Notes under the pieces: model-generated
What the model was told of the DNA's origin: nothing
Seen by the model: the letters and a program-made list of their open reading frames with translations, nothing else
Database searches by the model: none
In this document: piece by piece, positions 46,499 to 56,580 of the stretch
Layout of the letters: every line of letters begins with the position of its first letter
How positions within the stretch are numbered: the first letter of the stretch is position 1
Position numbers and translations under genes: made by a program
Assembly: GCF_030440555.1 (NCBI RefSeq)
Contig: NZ_CP047118.1
Location: forward strand, 1,798,001-1,862,000
DNA length: 64,000 nucleotides
Reading direction: 5' to 3'
From: Corynebacterium caspium DSM 44850
GTDB taxonomy: Bacteria; Actinomycetota; Actinomycetes; Mycobacteriales; Mycobacteriaceae

Positions 46499-48079
46499 TT
46501 ATTTACGGCTATTCCACCACTGTAATAGGCGCTGAATTACTTCCTCGCGCGGAAGTGGTCCTTCATCCAAACGTAATTCTTTCAGGAATGACCAAGCTGC
46601 TCCCACCTCAGGACCAGGCTTTAAACCTAAAAGTTCCATAATTTCATTGCCATTTAGATCCGGACGCACCGCAGCGATGCCTTCACGTTCCTGAATATCT
46701 GCAATACGCAATTCCAAAGTATCATAGGCTTTTCGTAATTTTTGGGCTTTACGCTGATTGCGCGTGGTGACATCCGCGCGAGTAAGTTTATGCAAACGGG
46801 GGAGCAGCTCGCCGGCATCGGCAACATAGCGTCGCACGGCAGAATCAGTCCAGTTACTATCAGAGAAACCATAAAAACGCATGTGCAGAAAAACCAGCTG
46901 CGCAACCTGCTGAGTAACCGCCTTAGAATAATGCAGCTTGCGGAAGCGACGACGCACCAACCGGGCCCCAACTACCTCATGGTTATAAAAAGTTACGCCC
47001 CCGCCAGGTTTTGCGGCGCGAGTATCTGGCTTACCGCAATCATGAAGTAAAGCAGCCCATCGCAAAATCAGATCCGGCTGGCCAGGCTCTTCTTGATCCA
47101 TGGCTTGGCGCAAAACCGTCATGGAATGGGCATAAACATCCTTATGTTGCAGATGTTCATCCACAGCCAAACGCAAATCCGCAACCTCTGGCATGATGTG
47201 GGCAGCAATACCGGTATTGACCAGCAAATCCCACCCCTGCCAAGGGGCCACACCAAGCATGAGCTTATCTAATTCCACCTGAATGCGTTCCACCGTAATG
47301 CGCTTAATTTCAGCATTCATATCATGCATGGCTTGCACCACCCGCGGAGCCACAGCAAAACCTAGCTGGGAAACAAACCGGGCGGCCCGCAACATCCGCA
47401 ACGGATCATCTTGGAAAGAAATTTCTGGTGCCGCGGGGGTATCTAGCAAGCCATTTTTAAGATCCTTCAAACCCCCGATGGGATCATGGAAGGACACAAC
47501 TAATTCCCCGGTATCTGCAATACCCAATTCAATAGCCATAGCATTAACAGCGAAATCACGACGAATCAGATCCTCTTCTAAAGTCTGACTAAAAGTGACC
47601 TCAGGATTACGCGTTATGCCATCATAAAGATCAGCGCGGAAAGTCGTGATCTCAATTTGATGACCATCTTTTTCAGCCGCAACAGTGCCAAATTCGATGC
47701 CAATATCCCATACTGTCTTGGAATAACCTTGCAGAATTTCATTAATAACCTCTGGAAGCGCAGAAGTAGTGAAATCCAAATCATGACCCAAACGACCCAA
47801 AAGGGCATCGCGGACCGAACCACCCACCAAATAAAGCGACTCTCCACGCTGCTTAAAAGCTGCAGCTAGCGGCGTTAAAGTGGGCGCTAAATCCAAAACT
47901 GTGCGTTCTGCCTGAGCTAAAGCAGAAACCAAATCATGCGTAGCCCCAATATCAGAATTGGAGGCCAAGTTTTGGGTATTGGTTGTATCTCCTGCAGGCG
48001 CATTCGCGGGTGCAGTGGGGGGCTCAAGCGTACTCACCTGGCCTAGTGTACCCAGAGCCCGCATTTTTAACGGACTCAA
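46499..48079 (-). CDS. cca: CCA tRNA nucleotidyltransferase
   Basis: Up to 526 residues. It adds or repairs the 3' CCA of tRNAs. Seen: class II nucleotidyltransferase core LVGGSVRDALLGRLGHDLDFTT, the RRDFAVNAMA motif, and an HD domain with HLQHKDVYAHSM and LLHDCGKPDTRA. The first 60-70 residues are poorly conserved and low in complexity, so a later start is possible. It is divergent from the NUDIX gene (50 bp gap), the order seen in related genomes. Confidence 0.95.
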   Translation of the reverse strand: MSPLKMRALGTLGQVSTLEPPTAPANAPAGDTTNTQNLASNSDIGATHDLVSALAQAERTVLDLAPTLTPLAAAFKQRGESLYLVGGSVRDALLGRLGHDLDFTTSALPEVINEILQGYSKTVWDIGIEFGTVAAEKDGHQIEITTFRADLYDGITRNPEVTFSQTLEEDLIRRDFAVNAMAIELGIADTGELVVSFHDPIGGLKDLKNGLLDTPAAPEISFQDDPLRMLRAARFVSQLGFAVAPRVVQAMHDMNAEIKRITVERIQVELDKLMLGVAPWQGWDLLVNTGIAAHIMPEVADLRLAVDEHLQHKDVYAHSMTVLRQAMDQEEPGQPDLILRWAALLHDCGKPDTRAAKPGGGVTFYNHEVVGARLVRRRFRKLHYSKAVTQQVAQLVFLHMRFYGFSDSNWTDSAVRRYVADAGELLPRLHKLTRADVTTRNQRKAQKLRKAYDTLELRIADIQEREGIAAVRPDLNGNEIMELLGLKPGPEVGAAWSFLKELRLDEGPLPREEVIQRLLQWWNSRK

Positions 48080-48129
48080 AGTGACTTCAAAGTACCGAAG
48101 CTCTCATAGGCCAGCTACGATATAGAGCA

Positions 48130-49227
48130 ATGTCTACTGCTGCTGGTCCCGCCTCTAATTCTGCCGCTTCTGAAGAGCCAAGCTCTCGCGGCAATTCAGG
48201 CAGCCGTGGTAGCAAACGACGCCGGCGCCGCAGCCGCGCTGCTGGATCCCCAAATATTAATAACGGTGGTGCTGCCGGGGGAGCTGCCGGGGTCGCCGGG
48301 GTCGCCGGTGGAGCTAGGGCTGGCGGCGCCGCAGCCGCTAAACCACCCACCGAAAAAAACTCCGGATCTGGCCGTAACTCTAACTCCGGGAATACTAAAC
48401 GCCGCCGAGGTCGCGGAAATACCAGTGCTGCTGGTGCTGGTGGGAACGGCAATAGCAGTGCCGCTACCGACGCCGGTGCTGCCACCGGTACCGCTACCGG
48501 TACCGCCACCGGTACCGCCACCGGCAATACCGCAAATAATTCGGCACCGCGCAAGAGCCGTCCCGCACGCGGAAAACGCTCCCGTGGAGGAAATACCGGA
48601 GGCGGCCCCGCACCTCAAGAACGCAAACTAGCTTCTGGTGGGCGCGCTAAGGGAAGCAAGGGTGCGCGCAATAAGCGAAATTCGCGTCCCATTAAACGCC
48701 ATCCAAACATCGATAGTTCACATCTAGAAACCCGCATGGAAACCTCTGCTGGCGGGCTAGTGCTATCTGGTTTAGCGGAATCCGTGGACCGGCATGGAAA
48801 CGTCGATTTATCCAAGATTTATGTAGCGCTAATTGGGCGTTTGGATCGTCGAAAAAGGCTATTGTGGTCCATGCCCAAAGGGCACGTGGAGCCAAATGAA
48901 GCAATTACAGAAACCGCGGCGCGCGAAATCTGGGAAGAAACTGGAATTCACGGCTCCATAATCAAAGAGCTCGGCGTAATTGATTATTGGTTTATTTCCG
49001 ATGGCATCCGGATTCATAAAACCGTGCACCACCATTTATTGCGCTATGTTGACGGCGTCTTTAATGATGAAGATCCAGAAGTAACAGAAGTCGCGTGGAT
49101 TCCTGCCAACCGCTTAATTGAGCATTTAGTGTATTCCGATGAAAGAAAATTAGCGCGAACTGCCCACCAAATGTTGCCCGATATTGCCCGCGCGGAAAAA
49201 GCCGCTGGCAGGTACACGCCTCGTTAG
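48130..49227 (+). CDS. NUDIX hydrolase with long basic low-complexity N-terminus
   Basis: 365 residues. The C-terminal 160 residues carry a full Nudix box, GHVEPNEAITETAAREIWEETGI (G-x5-E-x7-REUxEExGU), for Mg-dependent hydrolysis of nucleoside-diphosphate compounds. The first 190 are Arg/Lys/Gly/Ala-rich (SKRRRRRSR, TKRRRGRGN, GKRSRGG) and contain four 12-bp DNA repeats (48481-48528). The basic tract could bind RNA or DNA, or be non-functional filler. It precedes the DUF6049 and murJ genes on the same strand. Confidence 0.9.
   Translation: MSTAAGPASNSAASEEPSSRGNSGSRGSKRRRRRSRAAGSPNINNGGAAGGAAGVAGVAGGARAGGAAAAKPPTEKNSGSGRNSNSGNTKRRRGRGNTSAAGAGGNGNSSAATDAGAATGTATGTATGTATGNTANNSAPRKSRPARGKRSRGGNTGGGPAPQERKLASGGRAKGSKGARNKRNSRPIKRHPNIDSSHLETRMETSAGGLVLSGLAESVDRHGNVDLSKIYVALIGRLDRRKRLLWSMPKGHVEPNEAITETAAREIWEETGIHGSIIKELGVIDYWFISDGIRIHKTVHHHLLRYVDGVFNDEDPEVTEVAWIPANRLIEHLVYSDERKLARTAHQMLPDIARAEKAAGRYTPR
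48481..48528. repeat. Four tandem 12-bp repeats
   Basis: Units GCYACCGGTACC code Ala-Thr-Gly-Thr in the NUDIX N-terminal tract. Confidence 0.85.
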
Positions 49228-49323
49228 AATTTTTATCCGCAGCCCTCTTAACAAGCAGCCCGGCATCTGCTTAAAGTGCCGAGGTAATCTACGGTGACTA
49301 GAAAATTAATGAAAGGCCAAGAG

Positions 49324-51831
49324 ATGAAGCGCAGCCTCGCAGCTACACTCCGGGTCTCTTTATTATGCGCAATATGCGGAATTCTAGGTGTTTCCTCCCC
49401 AATTGCGCAGGCAGCACCACCTTTTCCACAATCGCCGACGCATCCAGATTATGCCGAAGTTTGGGTAAACCCCCTAGTGCGCGCCGGGGAGGAAACCGGG
49501 GAACATAAACTTTCCGTCGAATTAACGGCCATCAGCTCCCAAATACAGGTCGACGAAACCCTCACCGTAACGTTAAGTGTGCGCAATAACACCAACGAAA
49601 CCATCCACGGGGTACAAATCACTCCCCGGCGCGCAAATGCAGTGCCAGATGTTGCAGCAGCAAGGCTTGCTTTAGCCCAAGACCTAACCGCCTTCACGAC
49701 AGTGGGAGCCACTACTAATCTGGGGGATTTAGCTCCCGGTGGACAACATACTTTGGCCCTCGATCTCTCCCCAGATGGGCCTTTGCAATTTGGGGCAGCT
49801 GGTACTTATCCGCTGTTATTTGCAACCACAGCTGCAGAAAATGCCACTGGTGGGCAATTAATTAATACTGAACGCACTTTGATTCGGGTGGAAAATACGC
49901 CTTCGGAGGTCACGGCATCGGGGGCCGGAGCAGGAGAGGCCGGATCCAATAGGGCGCAGGCAGGTGCACAGGCAGGTGCATCGCAAGCTGTGACTAATCC
50001 AGGTATTACTGCTTTATATCCGCTAACTGAAAATACCGGGGTGGTACCTGGCGAACTTGGGGATGCGCCGGCGCGCCCGGAATTGATTTTGCGCGATAAC
50101 CAATTGGGGGAGTCTTTAAGTCCGGGGGGGCGGCTTTATGGATTATTGGATTCCTATATTGCAGCTACGACAGCAAATCCGGCGGTGGGCCAGGCTTCTT
50201 GTTTAGCTATTGATCCGGCGGTACTCGATACTGTGGAACGGATGTCCCATGGTTATTCTGTGGGCGCAGATCGACTCGCAATTCAGCAAGAGCCGCGACG
50301 TTTGCGCGATTCCTGGACTATCAGGAAACGCCACCCGCAATTTGAAAAAGGGTATTCCGTAACGGAAGCTAGTGCTTGGTTGGCGCGTTTGCGTGAAGTA
50401 GCTCAAGATCATTGCACGGTAGCTTTACCCTGGGCGCAGGCAGATTTAAATGCGGTGGCTCGCACGGGAAATCGCTGGCTAATGCGGGAAGCAATTGAAC
50501 GCGGCCAATATATTTTGCGCGATATTTTAGGGGTGGCTCCCACTACTGGAGTGATCCTGCCAGCGACTGGATATATGGACACCGGGGTAGCGTCCTTGCT
50601 CAGCGAGCTTGGAAATACTGCCGCCACAAATATCTCCGGGAATATGGATGCTGCCAAAAATATTGACCCTATAGATCTGGCCTGGGAGCAGTCCGATGGC
50701 GATGTTTCACGTGAAACATTGCAAAACTTAAGCCCTTTCAAAGTTTTGGTAGCCGATAATTCCCTCGGGAATTTAGCTGGCACTGGCCATATTTTCGATG
50801 CTGCCCCCGGGGTAGAGGCCATAAGTTTCAATGCTTCCTTGGCCGCTACCTTGGCCACCACCGGACTTGCGCCAGAAACTACCGCGTATTCGAATCAGGA
50901 TGCCCGCTTTGATTACCGCCTAGATTCTGCCGGAGCCAGGGCAGCAACAGCGAGCAACGCTTTTTCGCTAGCAGTAGATAATGCCACCACAGCTACTAAT
51001 CCTTTGATCGTAGTGCCGCCGGGAAGTTGGGATATTGCTTCAGCTCGTCAATTACTACAGGATCTAGAACGCGCTACCACTAAATTACAGCCGCTTAACC
51101 TCAAAGATGCGCTAATTCCTAATGCCCAAGCAACAAAACTTACGGACCCAAATCCAACGGGAGCAAAACCACAATTTGGGAGCCCCTATAGTGACCCAGG
51201 CGCTTTTAGTGATATTGAAATTCAACCTGCCGCCCAGCAAGCCAAAATTATCGATGACATCACCTTGCTAATGCGCAATGAAAACAGCATCGCCTTAAGA
51301 CGCTACGGATTTAGCGCCCCAATACGCCGCGATATCCTCAATGCCTTATCTGCCAATGGCCGCACTAGCAACACCAATTTTGATACCGCAGTACGCGATA
51401 GTAAACGCCGAATTGGGCAACTGCGAGAATCAATTCGTGGCCTCCGCACCTCTGTAGCCCTGATTCCCCCTGGCAATGTAGTCACCAGGGCCTCTGCAAG
51501 TTCGCCGCTGCTAATTGTGGCGCGCAACGGCCTTCCACTACCAGTGCGCGCCACTATCAAAGAAGCCGAAATAGCAGCACCGCGCCCCTATATTGATATC
51601 CCGGCGCGCGGTTCAATCACGGTGCAATTCACCCCAGAATTACAAACTGAGGACGACTTCACCCTCACACTGTGGTTAGCGAACTCTAAAGGCATCCAAA
51701 TTTCTGATCCGGTGAAACTTTCCGTGCAAACCCGAGCCCGCGTGATAATTACCTTCGCCACCGTGGCAGTAATGGTCATAGCCTTGGCTTTAGCGATTAT
51801 TTTCCGGGTAGGTAAGGCCCGCCGGAACTAA
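49324..51831 (+). CDS. DUF6049 family secreted/membrane protein
   Basis: About 835 residues. Signal peptide (RSLAATLRVSLLCAICGILGVSSPIAQA), a beta-rich first domain (KLSVELTAISSQIQVDETLTVTLSVRNNTNETIHGV), a central part, another beta domain and one C-terminal helix (VIITFATVAVMVIALALAIIF) with a short basic tail, so the bulk is outside the cell. Between NUDIX and murJ in actinobacteria; a cell-envelope role beside the lipid II flippase is inferred. ATG 49324 with GAAAGG 7 nt upstream is preferred to an in-frame GTG at 49294. A parS site is read through in frame (DVSRETLQ). Confidence 0.82.
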   Translation: MKRSLAATLRVSLLCAICGILGVSSPIAQAAPPFPQSPTHPDYAEVWVNPLVRAGEETGEHKLSVELTAISSQIQVDETLTVTLSVRNNTNETIHGVQITPRRANAVPDVAAARLALAQDLTAFTTVGATTNLGDLAPGGQHTLALDLSPDGPLQFGAAGTYPLLFATTAAENATGGQLINTERTLIRVENTPSEVTASGAGAGEAGSNRAQAGAQAGASQAVTNPGITALYPLTENTGVVPGELGDAPARPELILRDNQLGESLSPGGRLYGLLDSYIAATTANPAVGQASCLAIDPAVLDTVERMSHGYSVGADRLAIQQEPRRLRDSWTIRKRHPQFEKGYSVTEASAWLARLREVAQDHCTVALPWAQADLNAVARTGNRWLMREAIERGQYILRDILGVAPTTGVILPATGYMDTGVASLLSELGNTAATNISGNMDAAKNIDPIDLAWEQSDGDVSRETLQNLSPFKVLVADNSLGNLAGTGHIFDAAPGVEAISFNASLAATLATTGLAPETTAYSNQDARFDYRLDSAGARAATASNAFSLAVDNATTATNPLIVVPPGSWDIASARQLLQDLERATTKLQPLNLKDALIPNAQATKLTDPNPTGAKPQFGSPYSDPGAFSDIEIQPAAQQAKIIDDITLLMRNENSIALRRYGFSAPIRRDILNALSANGRTSNTNFDTAVRDSKRRIGQLRESIRGLRTSVALIPPGNVVTRASASSPLLIVARNGLPLPVRATIKEAEIAAPRPYIDIPARGSITVQFTPELQTEDDFTLTLWLANSKGIQISDPVKLSVQTRARVIITFATVAVMVIALALAIIFRVGKARRN
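50703..50718. promoter_or_regulatory. parS: parS site 5 (inside the DUF6049 gene)
   Basis: Perfect TGTTTCACGTGAAACA in the coding sequence. Confidence 0.9.
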
Positions 51832-51874
51832 AATTCGGCGCGGCAGTTTCCTTTCCGAGCTACCTATCACAACA

Positions 51875-54800
51875 ATGGGGCACGTGAATGACTCTGATAT
51901 TCCTCAGAAGCCTACAACTGGCCCCGGGTTAAGAAAGCGATTTATCGCTCCCAGCCTGCCGGCGCCGGTACCTGAACTACGCAAGCCAGTTCCACTTAAG
52001 GCGCCAGCAGATTCGCAGCAACGAGCACGCTTAAAAACCTATAGCTCCCCAGCTGCAACGACCGGCGCAAAGGTGGCTGCAAGCACTGCCACCGCGCCGG
52101 GCAGCGCGGGCACCGCGGCCAGCACCGCCACAACCGCCAAATCGGCAGGACCGACAGCACCGACAGCACCACAGCCAGAAGCCGGCCAAAAGGCCACTGA
52201 CTCTGAAATCGTACGTGCTGGTGGCTCCATGGCCATTGCTACTTTAATTTCTCGGATCACCGGTTTTATTCGCACGGTACTTATTGGATCCTCCCTCGGT
52301 GGGGCAGTGGCTTCAGCTTTTAACGTCGCCAATACCTTGCCCAATTTGATTACGGAGATCGTGCTAGGAGCGGTACTTACCTCCTTGGTAGTCCCGGTAT
52401 TAGTGCGCGCTCAAAAAGAGGATGCCGATGGTGGTGCGGCGTTTATTCGTCGGCTATTTACCCTTTCTATGACCCTGCTGCTAACGATTACAGTAGTGGC
52501 CGTTATTGGGGCGCCGTGGCTAACTGAGATGATGCTTTCGGCGGAATCTAAGGTAAATATCACCCAATCCACCTCTTTTGCGTTTTTATTATTGCCGCAG
52601 ATCGTTTTTTATGGCCTGTTTTCGCTATTTATGGCGGTATTAAATACCCAAGGAATCTTTAAACCAGGGGCTTGGGCGCCGGTAGCTAATAATATTATTT
52701 CCATCGCAGTTCTTATTGCTTATGGGGTTTTACCTGGGAGTTTAAGTCCCACAGATCCATCCGGTATCACTGATCCCCATGTGCTCTTACTGGGCCTTGG
52801 GATGACTGCCGGAGTGGTGGTGCAACTGCTAATTATGGTGCGACCACTGCGTCGTTCCGGCATTGATTTACGTCCACTGTGGGGCATAGATGCGCGCCTC
52901 AAACAGTTTGGCGGCATGGCCATAGCCATCTTCGTCTACGTGGCAATCTCGCAATTTGGCTATATAATCACCACCCGTATTGCCGCCGCAGCACACCATT
53001 CAGGGCCGCTGATTTATCAAAATCATTGGCTCCTTTTACAAATGCCCTACGGCATTATTGGGGTCACTCTGCTAACTGCAATCATGCCGCGGCTTTCTCG
53101 AAATGCCGCCGATGCAGATAATAAAGCCGTAGTTGCCGACCTCACCCTGGCAACCAAACTCACCTTTATTGCCCTGGTACCCGTGGTGATTTTCTTCACC
53201 GCTTTAGGACCACAAATTGGCCCAGCCCTATTCCAATACTGGAATTTCAGCGCCGAAGATGCCCAAGTTTTAGGTCTAACTCTAAGCTTTGCATCCTTTA
53301 CTTTGATCCCTTATGCCCTAGTGCTTTTGCACTTGCGCGTTTTCTACGCCAGGGAAGAAGCTTGGACACCTACTTTTATTATTGCCGGAATTACGGTCAC
53401 CAAAGTGGTGCTCTCCTGGCTAGCACCGCTAGTGGCGATCTCCCCGGCACACGTGGTTATCCTGCTAGGGGCCGCTAATGGCTTTGGTTTTACTGCGGGT
53501 GCAATTATTGGGATTTACCTGCTGCGTCGCAAGCTTGGGTCCTTAGGTTTACGCGCCGTATTGCACACCAGTTTATGGGCAGTGGCCTCGTCCATCCTGG
53601 GCATTGCGATGGCAATGTGCGCCGGATTCTTCCTAGATCTGCTGGCCGCGCCCATATTTGAATATTTAGGATCCACCGGACAACTAGTGCGCCTCTGCTT
53701 CCTAGGGGCAATATTCCTAGTGGTAACCGGCATAGTTTTAAGCTTCTCAAAGCTGCCAGAAGTAACCAGTTTGGGCCGAGTATTAGTACGCGTCCCGGTA
53801 TTAGGACGCTTCATCTCCACCGCCCCTGGACCAAAACCAGAAGCCCCCACCCAGCGCGACGAAGTAGAAGCCGTCCAATATATCGGCCTAGAATCCTTCG
53901 CCGCCACCCCCGTACCGCCACCGATGTCAGCTGGCATTGTGCGCGGCCCCCGCTTAGTACCTGGGGCACCAGTATCAGATGGTCGCTTCCGTCTCATCGC
54001 AGACTGCGGATCAGCCGCTGGCGCCCGCTTCTGGCAAGCCCATGACCGCCATAATGGCAATCTAGTAGCGCTCACTTTTGTAGACACCTCCGATGCCGCC
54101 CCGATGGCTCCCTTAAGCCCGGCAGCCGCTGCCGGACGAGTCGCAGAAATAACTCGACGCACGCGCAAACTTGCCACGCTAGGAGAACCTGGCATCGCCG
54201 CGGACATAGAAGTGCACGCCTACCGATCCGGCTGTCTAGTAGTTGCCCAATGGGTAGAAGGCCTGCCTTTGCGCACTGTCGCCGAAGAAGCCGCCGCCGC
54301 CGGAAATGATATTGATCCCCGCGCTGCCTCCTATGCGTTATCCTCCTTAGCTGCAGCAATTGGGGCTGCTCACGCCGCCAATATTCCCTTAGGCCTTGAT
54401 AACTGGGCGCGGATACGAATCTCCACCGAAGGCCAAGCAATACTGGCATTTCCTGCGGTGCTGCCAAGTAATACCCGCACAGGGGATCTAGATGCTTTTG
54501 CTACTGCAGCCAATTTGTTGATTCCCGAAAATGCGCCTGCCAAGGTCCTCGCTGCCAAGCGTTTAGCCGAACAAGCCAGCACCTTGCATAAAAAAGATCC
54601 GCTAACTGGGATTGCTCCCATCGATAAACTCGATGCCGCGGCAAAAGCCGAACTGCCTTCCATAAGTGATATTGCAGCAGCCCTGGCTGCCGCTGGGGTG
54701 GCTGGGGTCACCGAGGCCGCCACATCCGCCACATCCGCCACATCGGCCACTGCAGCCACCGCCACCGCAGCCCCGGAATCCGCTGCCGAGCACCTGCAAG

Positions 54801-55600
54801 TAGCACCAGAAATCACCTCCGCTATTACTTCAGTTCCAGGCTTTGGGGCCCGCGGATATACCCGTCGTGGCACCTGGTTATTAGCTATCGGCGCAGTCGC
54901 AGCAGTGCTAGCAGTAGCGATGGCGGCCATCTATGTAATCGGGCTCTTAGGACGCAATTCAGAGGATGCACCCGTTAACCCAGAATCCATCCACTCCGGT
55001 GCGCAATCTGGCAGGGCCGGGGTGCGCGCAGAGGACCCACCAGGCGTAGGTGGTTTGGAGGCAGCTAAGCGAAATTCAGCGCAAAGCGTGCGAGACACAG
55101 TGCCGGTAATTCACCCGATTGTCGAAATATCGCTGGTAGAAGCCCCTGGTTATGACAGCGCCGATGATAATCCAGAGACGGTAACTAACGTCATTTCCAA
55201 AGAATCTAGGGAAAGCTGGACTTCTGGAGAGTACCCAAATGGGTTAGGTACCAAGCCTGGAATGGGCCTATGGGTGAAAGTAGCTGAACCTATGGATTTG
55301 CGTTTTGTGGTGCTAAATACCCTCAAATCAAAAGGTACTCACTACGCGATTTATGCCCTCCCACCAGGGACTACAGCTGCAGAAGCCCGGCGGATGACCA
55401 TTGATGAATTACCGCGCATTGCCGATGGCACCGTCACCTCGGGGCGCACCAATATTGAACTTTCGACACTGCCTCCAACTGGTGGCCAAAATGAGGGGGC
55501 GCCGGCTCGCTCTGATAGTTTGCTGATCTGGTTTAAAACCGTTCCCAAGGAAACTGGGGTAATTAATGTGCGCCAGATCCAAGTGGTAGGACAACGCTAA
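51875..55600 (+). CDS. murJ: MurJ lipid II flippase with pseudokinase and extracellular domain
   Basis: 1241 residues in four parts: a 110-residue Pro/Ala/Thr-rich N-terminal tail; the 14-helix MviN/MurJ flippase core (about 110-640), which moves lipid II outward; a cytoplasmic kinase-like domain (about 700-900) with no recognisable HRD/DFG catalytic motifs; and a single helix (about 1010) followed by an extracytoplasmic discoidin-like beta domain. The same layout is known from mycobacterial MviN, where PknB phosphorylation recruits FhaA to the pseudokinase. The linker before the last helix has 9-bp repeats (54719-54745). A GTG at 51884 is an alternative start. Confidence 0.93.
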   Translation: MGHVNDSDIPQKPTTGPGLRKRFIAPSLPAPVPELRKPVPLKAPADSQQRARLKTYSSPAATTGAKVAASTATAPGSAGTAASTATTAKSAGPTAPTAPQPEAGQKATDSEIVRAGGSMAIATLISRITGFIRTVLIGSSLGGAVASAFNVANTLPNLITEIVLGAVLTSLVVPVLVRAQKEDADGGAAFIRRLFTLSMTLLLTITVVAVIGAPWLTEMMLSAESKVNITQSTSFAFLLLPQIVFYGLFSLFMAVLNTQGIFKPGAWAPVANNIISIAVLIAYGVLPGSLSPTDPSGITDPHVLLLGLGMTAGVVVQLLIMVRPLRRSGIDLRPLWGIDARLKQFGGMAIAIFVYVAISQFGYIITTRIAAAAHHSGPLIYQNHWLLLQMPYGIIGVTLLTAIMPRLSRNAADADNKAVVADLTLATKLTFIALVPVVIFFTALGPQIGPALFQYWNFSAEDAQVLGLTLSFASFTLIPYALVLLHLRVFYAREEAWTPTFIIAGITVTKVVLSWLAPLVAISPAHVVILLGAANGFGFTAGAIIGIYLLRRKLGSLGLRAVLHTSLWAVASSILGIAMAMCAGFFLDLLAAPIFEYLGSTGQLVRLCFLGAIFLVVTGIVLSFSKLPEVTSLGRVLVRVPVLGRFISTAPGPKPEAPTQRDEVEAVQYIGLESFAATPVPPPMSAGIVRGPRLVPGAPVSDGRFRLIADCGSAAGARFWQAHDRHNGNLVALTFVDTSDAAPMAPLSPAAAAGRVAEITRRTRKLATLGEPGIAADIEVHAYRSGCLVVAQWVEGLPLRTVAEEAAAAGNDIDPRAASYALSSLAAAIGAAHAANIPLGLDNWARIRISTEGQAILAFPAVLPSNTRTGDLDAFATAANLLIPENAPAKVLAAKRLAEQASTLHKKDPLTGIAPIDKLDAAAKAELPSISDIAAALAAAGVAGVTEAATSATSATSATAATATAAPESAAEHLQVAPEITSAITSVPGFGARGYTRRGTWLLAIGAVAAVLAVAMAAIYVIGLLGRNSEDAPVNPESIHSGAQSGRAGVRAEDPPGVGGLEAAKRNSAQSVRDTVPVIHPIVEISLVEAPGYDSADDNPETVTNVISKESRESWTSGEYPNGLGTKPGMGLWVKVAEPMDLRFVVLNTLKSKGTHYAIYALPPGTTAAEARRMTIDELPRIADGTVTSGRTNIELSTLPPTGGQNEGAPARSDSLLIWFKTVPKETGVINVRQIQVVGQR

Positions 55601-55615
55601 ACCAGCAATAGATAT

Positions 55616-55646
55616 AGCGCCAGGGATATTCCTGGCGCTTTTCTTT
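55616..55646 (+). terminator. murJ terminator
   Basis: AGCGCCAGG pairs with CCTGGCGCT around a 6-nt loop, followed by TTTTCTTTT. It ends the murJ transcript before sigM. Confidence 0.9.
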
Positions 55647-55776
55647 TGCCCAAAATACCCTTCTGACCTGCATCGTTAGCCATGACAACTATAGTGGTCA
55701 CGGAATGCTTGTGTATTTGTGATCGCTCTTTCAAACTGGGTGCACATGATATGTGCGTCATAGGGGGTCGATACAT

Positions 55777-56370
55777 ATGGGGACTCGGGGATTGCAGTCG
55801 CAAGTGCGGCAACCAGAGAATCTTTTTTGGCAAGATATTCGGGAAAATATCCTGGTTGCAGCGTTTGTGGCCGGTGAAAGTGCCGCTTTTGCAGAGATTG
55901 TGCGCCGGCATCATCCAGCTTTAGAAAGGGCTGCGCGGCGCTACGCTCGAAATGAACAAGATATCGAAGATATTGTGCAAGATACTTTCTTAAGAGCAGC
56001 CATAGGAATGCCTACTTTTCGCGCTCATGCACAGCTTTCTACCTGGTTAATCCGGCTTTTATGCAATGCCGGTTATGATTTTTTGAACCACCGAAATATG
56101 CGCGAAATTCCAGTTCTCGACGATAATCGCCTAGCCCATATTGAGCCTTTTTGGGATCCCAGCGAAGATTATGCCCTGCGCATTTCCTTAGAAACAGGTT
56201 TGCGCAGTATTAATAGGGAACAAGCCACTTCTTTAGTGCTAATTGATGCCTTGGGATATTCCGTAGATTACGTGGCTAATATGCATAATGTTGCCCCAGG
56301 CACCATTAAATCAAGGCGATTTCGAGCCCGAAAAAATTTGCGAGTGCACTGTGCAGAAGCATCAGGGTAG
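55777..56370 (+). CDS. sigM: ECF sigma factor SigM
   Basis: 197 residues with sigma region 2 (FAEIVRRHHPALERAARRYARNEQDIEDIVQDTFLRAAIGMPTFRAHAQLSTWLIRLLCNAGYDFL) and region 4 (INREQATSLVLIDALGYSVDYVANMHNVAPGTIKSRRFRARKNLR). ATG 55777 has AGGGGG 9 nt upstream; GTG 55753 is a longer alternative. The position between murJ and trxB identifies it as the SigM orthologue, which in corynebacteria controls disulfide-stress genes including the thioredoxin system next door. No anti-sigma gene follows, unlike the mycobacterial locus: the next 210 bp have no ORF. Confidence 0.9.
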   Translation: MGTRGLQSQVRQPENLFWQDIRENILVAAFVAGESAAFAEIVRRHHPALERAARRYARNEQDIEDIVQDTFLRAAIGMPTFRAHAQLSTWLIRLLCNAGYDFLNHRNMREIPVLDDNRLAHIEPFWDPSEDYALRISLETGLRSINREQATSLVLIDALGYSVDYVANMHNVAPGTIKSRRFRARKNLRVHCAEASG

Positions 56371-56580
56371 CGACGTGCGGACGCATCGGGTTAGCGCTGT
56401 GCAAGCACCACCTGCTTCGGTTGCAGTTTTCTGAGTTTTTTCTGTGTCCCAGCTAGGTAAATATTGCGGATTTAGCTGCAGAAATTAAGAAGTCTGCTGT
56501 GAGTTCCAAAGTGGCTAGCAGCATTGGAGTTGGACCTATAAGATTGAGCCCGCATCTAACGCTCTTTTGATAGGGGAATA

